Of a stretch of DNA of 64,000 bases, positions 1-9,215 are shown piece by piece. This stretch comes from CAIQPS01 sp963783835 (GTDB lineage Bacteria; Actinomycetota; Thermoleophilia; RBG-16-64-13): positions 372,001 to 436,000 of the forward strand of contig CAWAOX010000015.1 of assembly GCA_963783835.1 (NCBI GenBank), given 5' to 3'. The position numbers and the translations under genes were made by a program. Position 1 is the stretch's first letter, and every line of letters starts with the position of its first letter. Under the pieces are notes generated by a model. It had not been told where the DNA came from. It made no database searches and saw nothing but the letters and a program-made list of their open reading frames with translations.

Positions 1-686
1 CCCCAGATCTTCTGCAGCGCGCGCTGACGCATTCGTCGTGGGTTGGGGAGCGTACCGGATCGTATGAGCGCCTCGAGTTCCTTGGGGACAGCGTGCTGGG
101 CCTGGCTATCGCGTCGGTGCTTTACAGCCGCTTTCCCGAGCGGGAAGAAGGTGGTCTTGCCCGTTTGAAGGCCTTCGTGGTCAGCCGGGCGAGTTGCGTG
201 CAGGTGGCGGAGAGGATGGACCTCGCCTCTCTCGTTCTCGCACACGCGCCGGCTTCCGAGCGCAAACGCCGTGAAACGGTGCGAAGCCCCAGTATGCTGG
301 GAGACGTTCTGGAGGCTCTCATCGGCGCCGTCTATCTCGAATATGGCTTCGAACGCGCTCGGCCTGCCATCATCGGAGTATTCGAGGAGCAGATACGGTA
401 TGCAGCGACCGCTCATGTCGATCACAAGACGGCGCTGCAGGAACTGCTCGCGCCCCGTGGACTGCAACCCCTGTACCGGCTTGTCGAAGAGACCGGCCCC
501 GCCCACGCGCGAGTCTTCACCTCGGAGGTCGTGATCGACGGCGCGTTGCGCGGCCGGGGAGCGGGTACGACCATAAAGATGAGCGAGCAGGCTGCAGCCC
601 AGGAGGCTCTTGCCTCGCTCGGTAGCAGCGGGCGCTTTCGCGCCGCCGGCCCCGGCTCTGACCTCGACGGCGTCCCCCGTGGCTGA
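1..686 (+). CDS. rnc: Ribonuclease III (5' end cut by the window edge)
   Basis: RNase III cleaves double-stranded RNA in rRNA precursors and structured mRNA leaders. The frame opens at base 3 and shows 227 residues; roughly the first 20 lie left of the window. The family signature ERLEFLGDSVLGL (visible residues 22-34) carries catalytic acidic residues, and GDVLEALIGAVYLEYG holds the second acidic set. A double-stranded-RNA-binding domain follows from DHKTALQELL to near the end. The stop lies one base before the smc ATG, and rnc-smc-ftsY is a conserved order in Gram-positive bacteria. The start and upstream signals cannot be judged here. Confidence 0.95.
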   Translation, partial: PDLLQRALTHSSWVGERTGSYERLEFLGDSVLGLAIASVLYSRFPEREEGGLARLKAFVVSRASCVQVAERMDLASLVLAHAPASERKRRETVRSPSMLGDVLEALIGAVYLEYGFERARPAIIGVFEEQIRYAATAHVDHKTALQELLAPRGLQPLYRLVEETGPAHARVFTSEVVIDGALRGRGAGTTIKMSEQAAAQEALASLGSSGRFRAAGPGSDLDGVPRG

Positions 687-687
687 G

Positions 688-3600
688 ATGCCCCGGCTTC
701 TTTCGGTACGGCTGCGGGGGTTCAAGACGTTCGCGAAGCCGACGGAACTGTCTTTCGAGCCGGGTGTGACGGTCATCATCGGCCCCAACGGCAGCGGCAA
801 GAGCAACATCGCTGATGCGGTGCTTTGGGTGCTGGGAGAACAGAGTCCGGCCAGTCTCCGCGGGCGCAGCATGCAGGACGTCATCTTCTCCGGCCCCGAC
901 GGGCGCCGTTCGAGCGCTGTGGCCGAGGTGAGCCTGGTCTTTGACAACGAGCAGGGCGCCATGCCGATCGATGCCGGGCAGGTGGAGTTGACGCGGCGCC
1001 TGGAACGGGAAAGCGGGTCCGAGTACCGGGTCAACGGCAGCGCTTGCCGTCTGCTCGACGTGCAGGATCTGGTGGGAGGACTGGGCATCGGTCGGGAGAT
1101 GCACAGCGTCATCAGTCAGGGCAAGGTGGAGGCGCTCCTCAACTCGACCCCCGAAGTTCGCCGGGCGATGGTGGAAGAGGCGGCCGGGCTGGGCAGGTTC
1201 AAGAAGAGGAGGGAGCGGGCGCAGGTCAAGCTCGACAGAACACGGCAGAACCTGGTCCGCATGGCCGACATCGAGCGCGAGGTCAAGGGCGCCCTCCGGC
1301 CCCTGCGCCAGCAAGCAGCAGCAGCGGGCCGCTTCGCGGAGGCCAAGGAGGAGTGGGCTCTGGCCAGAAGCCGCTTCTTGCTGGCCCAGGCCGTCTCCGT
1401 ACGCGAAGCGGCCGGCCGGACCGGGGCCGAATTGCAGGCGTTAGAGCAAGCGCGGGCCGGCATCGAGAGCGAGCTTGCCGGGCTGCGCCAGGCGAGGGCG
1501 ACCGAGGAGGAAAGGTTTGCCTCTGCGCTCCAGGAGAGGGAGCGGGTGGGCGCCACGTACCACCGCTTGGCCGTCGAAGCCGAGCAGATACAGGGCAAAG
1601 CCACTTCGCTTCGCCAGCGGGTCGCCCGGATCGAGGCGGACCTGGACCGCGCCCGCAGGCGCCGGGAGACGGCGCGAGCCGATGTGGATGCACTGGGGCG
1701 GCGAGTGGCCGAGGTGACGGCCCACACTGCCGACGAGAGCCGGCTCGAGCGAGTGGGCCGCTGGGGACAAGCCCTGCGTGCCGCTCTGGAGGGCGCCGTC
1801 GCCGACTTCCGCGGCGCGGCGGGTGCCGAGGACGAGTTGAAGGATGCGGCGTTCGAGATGGAGTCGACCAGGGCGCGGGCTCTGCAAGACCGGGAGTTCC
1901 TGCGCCGGGAGATCCAGGCGCGGCAGAGGATAGACGGCGAACTGCACGCGCTCATCGAGGAGACCCAAGCCCGGATGGCTCTGCTGGAGGCCGAAGCGGT
2001 CGGGTACGAGGAGCAGGCGCGGGCAGGGGAACAAGCTGTGCGCACGGCTGAGACAGAGTTGCGGGCCGCCACGGCAGCTCGGGAGACCGCGCGCGCGAGC
2101 AGTTCTGAGACGGCCCGGCGGGAGGCGTCTCTTGTGGAGGCGCTGAGCGGCATCGAAGCCCGTCAGGCCGTTCTCGAAGATCTGGTGACGCGCCGCGAGG
2201 GCACACCCGCCGGTGCCCGGGAATTGATGGCCCGCAGCGAAGGGTGTCGTCTCCTGGCGGAGGTGATGGAGGTCGAAGCGGGCTACGAGAGAGCAGTGGC
2301 GGCCGCGCTGGGCCCCCTGGCCCAGGCCGTCGTGCTGGGGAGGCCGGACGATCTCCGGCTAGTTCTCGAGGGAGACGACGTCCTGGAGGCCATCGTACCG
2401 GACGAGGATGGTCCTGTCCTCGGCGTCGGCGGGGCGGTCCCGGCCGGGACTAGGGATCTGTGGGAGCTGATCGGCGGCCCACCCCAGATCATCGGCACCT
2501 TACGTCGTCTGCTGCCTGCCACCGCGGTAGCGGTCGACGATGTCCGGCTGAGTCTCTCCGACGCGGCTGCGAGCCGCGGACCGTACCGGCTTGTGAATCG
2601 CAGAGGCGAGATGCTTCATGGCGGGGTGTACGTCGCCCGCCGGCGCGAGATGGGTGTAGAGACGCTCTTACGTGCGCGTAACGAACTGCTGGCGGTCGCG
2701 GCTGAACGGGTATCGCTCCTTCAGGGGCGCGAGGAGGCTCAGGCCGCCGCCCGGGAAGCGGCTACCGGCCTGGAGCGGGCGGAGGCGCTTGTCCGCGAGG
2801 CGCACGAACGGCTGAGCGAAGCCGAGCGCAGCCTCGTCGGGCACCGGAACGACCATGACCTGTGCAGGCGCCGGCTTGAAGAGGCCGGTCTCCAGGGGGC
2901 CGAACTCCGCGCACGTGAAGAGAGGGAGAGCGGCCTGGCCGAAGAGATGGCGGCCGACCTGGCGCGGGTGGAGGAGAAGATCGCCGGTCGCGAGGTCGAG
3001 CTGGAGGTGGCCCGGACCGAGTTGCGCGCGGTGCAGGGCCGGTTGGAGCGGCTGCGCGAGACGGTCACGCTGCTCGAGCAGAAGAAGGCCCAGGCGGGGC
3101 TGGTAGAGGTGCGGCTACGAGAGCGCTGCCGCGGCCGGGAGGGCGAGCGAGACCGCCTGTCCGGTCAGAGAAATACCGCGGTGGTGGCGGCCGAGCGCTG
3201 GGAACGGCGCACGGGTTTTCTCGAGCGGTACCTACCTCTGCTCGTCGAGTTGCTGGCCTCGTTGGACGGGCTGGCCGACCACAGCCGGCTGGTGAAGTCG
3301 GCCTTCGAGGCGAGGCTGGAGGAGGCGCGCGCGGCGGCAGAAGGCGCCGCGCGGCTCATGCACGACACGGCGGGTTCCGAGACCGGTCTTCAGCAGGAGT
3401 ACGAGGCCATGGGCGCCCGGCTGGCGCAGTTGCAGGTGGATCGGGCCCGCCAGGAGGACCGGCGCGCACTACTGGAAGAAGAGATGGCCGAGTTGCGCCG
3501 GAAACATCTGACGCCGCGATCGCTCACCCCGGCCGAGGTCGCCGGGGAGAGTCTTGAGCTCCTGGAAGCGGCGGAGGAGAGGGCGGGCCGCCGTCTGGAC

Positions 3601-4272
3601 CGGCTGGGTCCGGTCAACCCGCTGGCCGAACAGGAATGCGCGGAACTCGAGGAGCGGGCGGCCTTTCTGGCCGAGCAGAGGCGCGATCTGGAGGCTTCGC
3701 TCGCGCAACTCCAAGAGGTCGTCTCCGATCTCGATCAGCACATCGAGATTTCGTTCGCCGCTATCTTCGAGACGGTCAAGGAGAACTTCTCAGCCGTGAT
3801 CGCGACTGTCTTCCCCGGAGCGAAGGGGAGCCTGAAGCTTGTGGAGGGGGCATCCGCGCGCCCGGAGGAAGGAACGGCGGGGGAGTTGGAAGAGGTTCTG
3901 GTAGACGAGATCAAGCCGCCGGTCCGGGGGATCGGACTGGAGGTCAAGTTCCCCAACAAGTCCCCGCGCAGCCTGACTCTGCTGTCGGGGGGCGAGAAAG
4001 CGATGGCCGCCATCGCCTTTCTGTTCTCGCTCTTCCTGGCCCGGCCCTGTCCCTTCTACATTCTGGACGAAGTGGAAGCCTCGCTCGACGACATCAATAT
4101 CCGCCGCTTCCTCTCGCTCGTGAGGAGATATCGGGACAAGACTCAGTTCATCATCATCACTCACCAGCGACAGACGATGGAGGTGGCGGACACGCTATAC
4201 GGCGTGACGCTCGAAAGCGACGGCACCTCCCGTATCCTTTCCAGGAGATTGACAGTAGCGAAGGGAGCCTAG
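688..4272 (+). CDS. smc: Chromosome segregation ATPase SMC
   Basis: SMC is the core of the condensin-like complex that compacts and segregates chromosomes with ScpA and ScpB. The 1194-residue protein has the full family layout. Walker A is GPNGSGKSN near residue 32, followed by a long Arg/Glu-rich coiled coil to about 510. A hinge spans about 520-655, then a second coiled coil. The ABC signature LSGGEKA is near 1099 and Walker B FYILDEVEASLD near 1120. The frame is open upstream to base 610 inside rnc, but the ATG at 688, just after the rnc stop, gives the usual N-terminus MPRLLSVRLRGFKTF. Length and motifs are normal for the family. Confidence 0.96.
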   Translation: MPRLLSVRLRGFKTFAKPTELSFEPGVTVIIGPNGSGKSNIADAVLWVLGEQSPASLRGRSMQDVIFSGPDGRRSSAVAEVSLVFDNEQGAMPIDAGQVELTRRLERESGSEYRVNGSACRLLDVQDLVGGLGIGREMHSVISQGKVEALLNSTPEVRRAMVEEAAGLGRFKKRRERAQVKLDRTRQNLVRMADIEREVKGALRPLRQQAAAAGRFAEAKEEWALARSRFLLAQAVSVREAAGRTGAELQALEQARAGIESELAGLRQARATEEERFASALQERERVGATYHRLAVEAEQIQGKATSLRQRVARIEADLDRARRRRETARADVDALGRRVAEVTAHTADESRLERVGRWGQALRAALEGAVADFRGAAGAEDELKDAAFEMESTRARALQDREFLRREIQARQRIDGELHALIEETQARMALLEAEAVGYEEQARAGEQAVRTAETELRAATAARETARASSSETARREASLVEALSGIEARQAVLEDLVTRREGTPAGARELMARSEGCRLLAEVMEVEAGYERAVAAALGPLAQAVVLGRPDDLRLVLEGDDVLEAIVPDEDGPVLGVGGAVPAGTRDLWELIGGPPQIIGTLRRLLPATAVAVDDVRLSLSDAAASRGPYRLVNRRGEMLHGGVYVARRREMGVETLLRARNELLAVAAERVSLLQGREEAQAAAREAATGLERAEALVREAHERLSEAERSLVGHRNDHDLCRRRLEEAGLQGAELRAREERESGLAEEMAADLARVEEKIAGREVELEVARTELRAVQGRLERLRETVTLLEQKKAQAGLVEVRLRERCRGREGERDRLSGQRNTAVVAAERWERRTGFLERYLPLLVELLASLDGLADHSRLVKSAFEARLEEARAAAEGAARLMHDTAGSETGLQQEYEAMGARLAQLQVDRARQEDRRALLEEEMAELRRKHLTPRSLTPAEVAGESLELLEAAEERAGRRLDRLGPVNPLAEQECAELEERAAFLAEQRRDLEASLAQLQEVVSDLDQHIEISFAAIFETVKENFSAVIATVFPGAKGSLKLVEGASARPEEGTAGELEEVLVDEIKPPVRGIGLEVKFPNKSPRSLTLLSGGEKAMAAIAFLFSLFLARPCPFYILDEVEASLDDINIRRFLSLVRRYRDKTQFIIITHQRQTMEVADTLYGVTLESDGTSRILSRRLTVAKGA

Positions 4273-4276
4273 AGAG

Positions 4277-5281
4277 TTGAGCCACAACTGGTCAGAGGTG
4301 TTCATAGGCGTGACCGGCAGCAAGGTGTCGGACCCGGTGGACGTGGCGCAGGAGAAGCGGGGCGGCTGGCTCTCGCAGCTGAAGGACGGACTGTCCAAGA
4401 GCCGCAAGGCGCTGCAGCAGCAGTTCGCCTCGGTCATGTTCGACCGCTTCGACGAGGATCTGTGGGAGAAGATCGAGGAGGCCCTGATCTATGCCGATGT
4501 GGGCGTCGAAACGACCGTGTCGATCGTGGAGAAGCTTGAGGCCGAGGCCAACGCAGGAGAGATCAAGGACTCGGCGGACCTGCTAAAAAGGCTGAGAGAA
4601 GTCACTGCCGAGCATTTCTGCCAGGCGGACCGGCGCATCGACGTGGCTCGTTCGCCGACCGTCATCCTCATGGTGGGCGTGAACGGCACCGGCAAGACCA
4701 CCACCATCGGCAAGATCGCGTGGCACCTCAAGCAACTGGGCAAGGAGCCTCTGCTCGTGGCGGGAGACACATTCCGGGCCGCGGCCGTCGAGCAGCTCAG
4801 CGAGTGGGGCAAGCGGGTCGGCTGCGAGGTCGTCAAGCATGAGCGGGGTGGCGACCCGGGGGCCGTCGTCTACGATGGACTGGTCGCGGCGGAGGCCCGA
4901 AAAGCGGATGTGGTGATCATCGACACCGCTGGGCGGCTGCATACGCAGGTGAATCTCATGAAGGAGCTGGAGAAAGTGTCCCGGGTCATAAAGAAGCGCA
5001 TGCCGGACGCTCCGCACGAGTGCCTGCTCACGATCGACGCGACCACCGGTCAGAACGGCCTCATCCAGGCCCGCATGTTCAAGGAGGCGGTCGAACTGAC
5101 CGGAGTGGTGCTCACCAAGATGGACGGCACGGCGAAGGGGGGCATCGCCCTGGCCGTCTCGCATGAACTGGATCTCCCCATCAAGCTCATCGGGACGGGG
5201 GAGAAGCTGGAGAGCCTGCAGCCCTTCGACCCGTTCGAGTTCGCGTCGATGCTGTTCGACGATTCGCTGGCCCGCGGCTGA
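4277..5281 (+). CDS. ftsY: Signal recognition particle receptor FtsY
   Basis: FtsY is the membrane-associated SRP receptor GTPase; it docks ribosome-SRP complexes at the translocon. The 334-residue protein has a short N-terminal helical region with the FtsY-like WLSQLKDGLSKSRKAL, an N domain, and a GTPase G domain. G1 is GVNGTGKTTT near residue 134, DTAGR near 216 and TKMD near 280. The start chosen is the TTG four bases after the smc stop, because it keeps the conserved helix; the next ATG would remove it. There is no long acidic A domain, as in many Gram-positive FtsY proteins. Its partner Ffh is the next gene. The SRP RNA gene is not in this window. Confidence 0.94.
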   Translation: MSHNWSEVFIGVTGSKVSDPVDVAQEKRGGWLSQLKDGLSKSRKALQQQFASVMFDRFDEDLWEKIEEALIYADVGVETTVSIVEKLEAEANAGEIKDSADLLKRLREVTAEHFCQADRRIDVARSPTVILMVGVNGTGKTTTIGKIAWHLKQLGKEPLLVAGDTFRAAAVEQLSEWGKRVGCEVVKHERGGDPGAVVYDGLVAAEARKADVVIIDTAGRLHTQVNLMKELEKVSRVIKKRMPDAPHECLLTIDATTGQNGLIQARMFKEAVELTGVVLTKMDGTAKGGIALAVSHELDLPIKLIGTGEKLESLQPFDPFEFASMLFDDSLARG

Positions 5282-5298
5282 GTCGAAGTTCCCGGTGT

Positions 5299-5327
5299 TT
5301 GACGCGAAGTTGCCCGACGGGTAAACT
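5299..5327 (+). promoter_or_regulatory. Predicted sigma-70-type promoter before ffh
   Basis: TTGACG (5299-5304) and TAAACT (5322-5327) are separated by 17 bases, the ideal spacing for a housekeeping promoter. The element lies in the 119-base gap between ftsY and ffh, so ffh and the genes after it probably have their own transcription start near 5334. The same hexamers with the same spacing recur at 53461-53489. This is a motif reading only. Confidence 0.55.
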
Positions 5328-5400
5328 CCCTCATTCGCGGCCGCGTGGTGGCCGCTGCGAAGCGGTGCCCTTCAAGCGCCGCGTGACGACAAGGTGACAG

Positions 5401-6735
5401 GTGTTCGAATCCCTTTCAGATAAGCTGCAAGGCGCTCTGGACGGCCTCAAGGGCCAGGGCAAGCTCACGGAGAAAGACGTCGAGCGGGCTGCACGCGAGA
5501 TCCGTCTCGCGCTGCTCGAGGCGGACGTCAACTTCAAAGTGGTCAAGCAGTTCGTCGACAAGGTCAAGGAACGGGCGCTAGGCGCTGAGGTGCTCGAGAG
5601 TCTCACCCCGGTACAGCAGTTCATCAAGATCGTGAACGAAGAGCTGACCGCCATCATGGGGTCGGCCTCCACCAAGCTGACCTTCTCTCCGCGCCCGCCG
5701 ACGGTCATCATGATGGTCGGCCTGCAGGGCTCCGGCAAGACCACTGCCTGCGGCAAGCTGGCCAAGTTCTTGCTGTCCGAGGGCAAGAGCCCCAGCCTGG
5801 TAGCCGCCGACGTGTACCGTCCGGCCGCCATCGACCAGCTCAAGACCCTCGGCGAACAACTGGGCGTGCCCGTGTACGACGAGGGCGACAAGGCCGACCC
5901 GGTGGACATCGCCAAACATGGGGTGGAGTGGGCGCGCACCAAGGGTCGCGACGTCCTCATCATCGACACCGCCGGCCGTTTGCACATCGACGAGAAGCTG
6001 ATGGACGAGATCGCCCGCATCCGCAACACGGTCAAGCCACACAATATCCTCTTGGTCCTGGACGCCATGACCGGGCAGGACGCGGTCAACGTGGCCCTGC
6101 AGTTCCAGGAGCGGGTGCAGTTCGACGGCGTGATCCTCACCAAGATGGACGGGGACGCCCGTGGTGGCGCCGCCCTGTCGGTCCGCGCCGTAACCGGCAA
6201 GCCGATCAAGTTCGCGAGCAGCGGTGAGAAGCTCGACAACTTCGAGTATTTTCATCCCGACCGGGTGGCCTCGCGCATCCTGGGGATGGGCGACGTTCTC
6301 TCGCTTATCGAGAAAGCCGAGCGCACCATCGACGAGAAGAAGGCGCGCGAGCTGGAGCAGAAGCTGCGCAAGAGCACCTTCACCTTCGAGGACTTCCTCG
6401 ACCAGATCGAGCAGGTGCGGCGCATGGGGTCGTTGTCCAGCCTTCTGGGCATGATCCCGGGCATCCCCTCGAACAAGCTCAAGGGCCTGCAGGTCGACGA
6501 CAAGGCGTTCGACAAGATCCAGGCTGTCATCTTCTCCATGACGCCAGAAGAACGCCGCCATCCCGAGCTGATCAACGGGAGCCGCCGGAAGCGCATCGCC
6601 GCCGGGGCGGGCTCGGATATCCATTCGGTCAACCAGCTGCTCAATCAGTTCAAGCAGGTCCAGAAGATGATGAAGCAGTTGGGATCGGGCAGGATGCCCA
6701 AGAATCCCTTCCAGATGTTCGGAAACCCGAGTTGA
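5401..6735 (+). CDS. ffh: Signal recognition particle protein Ffh
   Basis: Ffh is the SRP54-type GTPase that binds signal sequences together with SRP RNA and delivers nascent chains to FtsY. The 444-residue protein has an N domain, a G domain (GLQGSGKTTA near residue 107, DTAGR, TKMDGDARGGAAL) and a C-terminal methionine-rich M domain that begins after about residue 320 and includes MGSLSSLLGMIPG. The GTG start follows AAGGTGACAG, a usable ribosome binding site. It heads the run ffh-rpsP-khpA-rimM-trmD, a classic order. Length is typical of the family. Confidence 0.96.
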   Translation: MFESLSDKLQGALDGLKGQGKLTEKDVERAAREIRLALLEADVNFKVVKQFVDKVKERALGAEVLESLTPVQQFIKIVNEELTAIMGSASTKLTFSPRPPTVIMMVGLQGSGKTTACGKLAKFLLSEGKSPSLVAADVYRPAAIDQLKTLGEQLGVPVYDEGDKADPVDIAKHGVEWARTKGRDVLIIDTAGRLHIDEKLMDEIARIRNTVKPHNILLVLDAMTGQDAVNVALQFQERVQFDGVILTKMDGDARGGAALSVRAVTGKPIKFASSGEKLDNFEYFHPDRVASRILGMGDVLSLIEKAERTIDEKKARELEQKLRKSTFTFEDFLDQIEQVRRMGSLSSLLGMIPGIPSNKLKGLQVDDKAFDKIQAVIFSMTPEERRHPELINGSRRKRIAAGAGSDIHSVNQLLNQFKQVQKMMKQLGSGRMPKNPFQMFGNPS

Positions 6736-6752
6736 AGGGGAGGAGGTGACTA

Positions 6753-6995
6753 ATGGCGACAGCGATACGACTGGCACGCAGGGGCAGCAAGAAACATCCC
6801 ACCTACCGCATTGTGGTGGCCGATTCCCGGCGGGCTCGTGACGGCCGCTTCATCGAGAGCATCGGCTTCTACAACCCGCAGACCGATCCGTCGGAGATCG
6901 TGGTGGACGAGGCCAGGGCCAAGGAATGGCTCAGGACCGGCGCTCAGCCCTCGGATACGGTGCGGAAACTTTTTAGCGTGAAAGGCATCGTCTAG
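6753..6995 (+). CDS. rpsP: 30S ribosomal protein S16
   Basis: S16 is a small-subunit protein needed for 30S assembly. The 80-residue product begins MATAIRLARRGSKKHPTYRI and contains DSRRARDGRFIESIGFYNP, both hallmarks of the family. The ATG is preceded by GGGGAGGAGGTGACT, one of the strongest Shine-Dalgarno sequences in the window, which fits high expression. It starts 17 bases after ffh and abuts khpA. Confidence 0.97.
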   Translation: MATAIRLARRGSKKHPTYRIVVADSRRARDGRFIESIGFYNPQTDPSEIVVDEARAKEWLRTGAQPSDTVRKLFSVKGIV

Positions 6996-7226
6996 TTGAA
7001 AGAACTGCTCGAATTTCTGGCCCGATCGCTCGTGGACCATCCGGAGCAAGTCCGGGTGGAGCAGATCGACACAGCGGACGGCGTGCTGTTGCGGCTGACC
7101 GTCGCCAGAGAGGACGTGGGGAAGGTCATCGGCAAGCAGGGCCGCATAGCGCGGGCCATCAGGACGGTGGTCAAAGCGAGCGCCGTGCGAGACGGCAGGC
7201 AGGCCACTGTCGAGATCGTGGACTAA
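6996..7226 (+). CDS. khpA: KH-domain RNA-binding protein KhpA
   Basis: This 76-residue single KH-domain protein has the RNA-contacting GxxG loop in VIGKQGRIARAIRTVV. In other Gram-positives KhpA binds many RNAs, pairs with KhpB/Jag and affects cell elongation and sporulation; which of these apply here is unknown. The start is a TTG directly after the rpsP stop codon with no gap, implying translational coupling. Position between rpsP and rimM is the standard location of this gene. Confidence 0.93.
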   Translation: MKELLEFLARSLVDHPEQVRVEQIDTADGVLLRLTVAREDVGKVIGKQGRIARAIRTVVKASAVRDGRQATVEIVD

Positions 7227-7235
7227 GCGGTAGAC

Positions 7236-7837
7236 GTGCCGCGGCCCGAATGGATCGAGGTGGGGCGCATATCTCGGCCCCACGGCCTACAGGGTGAGGT
7301 GCGGGTGTCGCTCAGTTCCGACAACCCCGAACGGTTCCTGCCGGGGGCAACGCTGTACGCGCGGTCCGGGCGCATGGGAGTGGCTCGTTCGCGCCTGCCC
7401 GAGCAGGTTCCTCTGACCGTCGAGAGCGTCAGGGGCGATGAGGTCTTCCCGATTGTCGCCTTCCATGAGATCGAGGGCCGCGACCGTGCGGAGGCTTTCA
7501 GCGGCTACGTGCTCGAGATCCGGTCCAGCGAGCTTCCGGTCCTGGAAGAGGACGAGTTCTACCCCTTCGACGTCGTAGGCCTCGAAGCGCGCGATCCCTC
7601 CGGGTCGGTAGTGGGCCGGGTCACCGATGCCCTTGAGTCTCCGGCCCACGCGATCTTGGTCGTCTCGCTGCAGGCGGGGGAGAGGCGCTGGTTCCGTTCG
7701 TGCTGGTTGCCGTCCCCGTCGTCGCGATCGAGGCGGGCTACCTCGTCGTCGACCCCGAGTTCGTCAGTTTCGCCGGCGCCCCCAGTGAAGAACGGCCGGC
7801 CGACGCGGAGGGCGGAGACGCCGGCGGCCCCTCGTGA
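7236..7837 (+). CDS. rimM: 16S rRNA processing protein RimM, with a one-base frame disruption
   Basis: RimM helps mature the 30S head domain and binds S19. From the GTG at 7236 the protein reads normally through the RimM barrel (EVGRISRPHGLQGEVRV) and most of the PRC-barrel. At GERRW (about 7680-7691) the original frame turns into Ser/Arg-rich nonsense. The next frame continues as VPFVLVAVPVVAIEAGYLVV, the expected RimM C-terminus, and stops at 7835-7837, overlapping the trmD GTG by a GTGA. One missing base after 7688 (CGCTGG for CGCCTGG) would restore a 200-residue protein. An assembly or sequencing indel is the likeliest cause; a real mutation is possible. Confidence 0.85.
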
Positions 7838-8535
7838 AGCGGATCGATGTCTTCACCCTGGTCCCCGACGCTTTTGGCTGGTTCCTTCGGCAGCATCCCA
7901 TCTCCACCGCCATCGATAGCGGGTCGGTGACGATAGCCATCCACAACATCCGGGAACACAGCCCCCTGCCACATCATGAAGTCGACGACTCACCTTATGG
8001 GGGCGGGCCGGGCATGGTCACGCGGGTGGACATAGTGGGGCTGGCGTTGGAGGCGGTGTTCGGCGCTCCCGCGGGGACCATCCGCGACACCCGGGACGTG
8101 TATGTCCTGGCGGCGGGAGGGAGGCCGTTCGATCACGATCTGGGACAGTCTCTCGCTTCCGGTGAGCGCGACTTGGTGTTGCTGTGCGGCCGCTTCGAAG
8201 GCTTCGATGCGCGGGTGGAGGAGTTGTTCGCTACCGGATCTCTCTCCATCGGTCCCTATGTGCTCGCCGGAGGGGAAGTGGCGGCGCTCGCGGTAATGGA
8301 GGCCGTCGTCCGCCATCTGCCCGGGTCTCTCGGCAACGAGGACAGCGTGCTCGAGGAGTCGTTCAGTGCGGGGCTGGCCGGTATGGTCGAGTATCCGCAC
8401 TATACGCGGCCCCGGGAGTACGGGGGCGCAGAGGTGCCGGCGGTGCTTGTGAGCGGGGATCATGCGGCGATCGCCAGGTGGCGATCGCAGAACGCTCGTC
8501 CGTCGCCGTGGGCGCCCGGGGAGCATGCCCAATGA
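7834..8535 (+). CDS. trmD: tRNA (guanine37-N1)-methyltransferase TrmD
   Basis: TrmD methylates G37 next to the anticodon using SAM and prevents +1 frameshifting. The 233-residue protein belongs to the SPOUT knot family. Motifs include DDSPYGGGPGMV, LCGRFEGFDARVEE and the SAM-binding knot SIGPYVLAGGEVAALAVME. The C-terminal domain has the usual LPGSLGNEDS and the PHYTRPREYGG segment. The GTG start overlaps the repaired rimM stop (GTGA), and the stop overlaps the lepB start (ATGA), so all three are likely translationally coupled. Confidence 0.96.
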   Translation: MKRIDVFTLVPDAFGWFLRQHPISTAIDSGSVTIAIHNIREHSPLPHHEVDDSPYGGGPGMVTRVDIVGLALEAVFGAPAGTIRDTRDVYVLAAGGRPFDHDLGQSLASGERDLVLLCGRFEGFDARVEELFATGSLSIGPYVLAGGEVAALAVMEAVVRHLPGSLGNEDSVLEESFSAGLAGMVEYPHYTRPREYGGAEVPAVLVSGDHAAIARWRSQNARPSPWAPGEHAQ

Positions 8536-9149
8536 GCGCGGAATTGGACCGGCTGGTAGAAGAGGGACCGGAGACACCGGGCCGGGAGCCGTCCGGACCG
8601 GGAGAGATCCCAGGGGAGACGCGCAAGGAGAAGAAGTCGACCATCCTGGGGACGATCGTGGAGATAGTGGGGATCGTCGCCGCCGCCTTCGTCATCGCCC
8701 TACTGGTGCAGGCCTTTCTGGTCAAGCCCTTCACGATCCACCAGGTCTCAATGAGGGCGACGCTCGAAGAGGGGGACCGGATCCTGCTTAACCGGCTGTC
8801 CTACCACTTCCGGGATGAAGCCCGGGGCGACATAGTGGTATTCCACTCGCCCATCAACGAAGACGAGGACCTGGTCAAGAGGATCGTCGCCATAGCGAAC
8901 GATCGGGTAGCCATCTCCGGGGGGAAGTTGTACGTGAACGGGGTGGCCCAGGACGAGCCGTACCTTCTCGAACAGGATTTCGAGGGGGAGATGCCCGAGA
9001 CGGTCGTGCCCCCCGGGCAGGTGTTCGTCATGGGGGACAACCGCAACAACAGCGGCGACAGCAGGCTGTTCGGGCCCATCCCCACGGACACCATCATCGG
9101 CAGCGCTTTCCTTCTTTACTGGCCCATAGGGCACTGGAAGACGCTCTGA
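8532..9149 (+). CDS. lepB: Signal peptidase I, first copy, with a diverged active-site box
   Basis: Type I signal peptidases cut signal peptides from exported proteins at the outer face of the membrane. The 205-residue protein has a cytoplasmic N-terminus, one membrane segment (IVEIVGIVAAAFVIALLVQ) and the S26 boxes. The nucleophile box reads HQVSMRATLEEGD, where the usual form is PSxSMxPTL..GD: the Ser-Met pair is kept but both prolines are lost. The Lys box is LVKRIVAIANDRV, and MGDNRNNSGDSRLFGP is canonical. The ATG overlaps the trmD stop. A paralogue lies just past rplS (9643). It is probably active but may differ in substrate choice, which is inference. Confidence 0.88.
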   Translation: MSAELDRLVEEGPETPGREPSGPGEIPGETRKEKKSTILGTIVEIVGIVAAAFVIALLVQAFLVKPFTIHQVSMRATLEEGDRILLNRLSYHFRDEARGDIVVFHSPINEDEDLVKRIVAIANDRVAISGGKLYVNGVAQDEPYLLEQDFEGEMPETVVPPGQVFVMGDNRNNSGDSRLFGPIPTDTIIGSAFLLYWPIGHWKTL

Positions 9150-9186
9150 GACAGTGAGCGCGGGGAACCTTCCAGCGCACTGCGGG

Positions 9187-9215
9187 TTGCAAACGGATGC
9201 CCGATGCTTTAAAGT
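9187..9215 (+). promoter_or_regulatory. Predicted promoter before rplS, followed by a small hairpin
   Basis: TTGCAA (9187-9192) and TAAAGT (9210-9215) are 17 bases apart in the 135-base gap upstream of rplS. A start near 9222 would put the stem TGGCT/AGCCA with loop TTTC (9220-9233) at the very 5' end of the transcript. L19 genes in some Gram-positives have a regulatory leader; whether this hairpin is one is not established. Confidence 0.45.

Noticed and set aside
7680..7700. Programmed frameshifting in rimM
   Set aside because: No slippery heptamer or downstream pseudoknot is evident, and rimM is not a known recoded gene.
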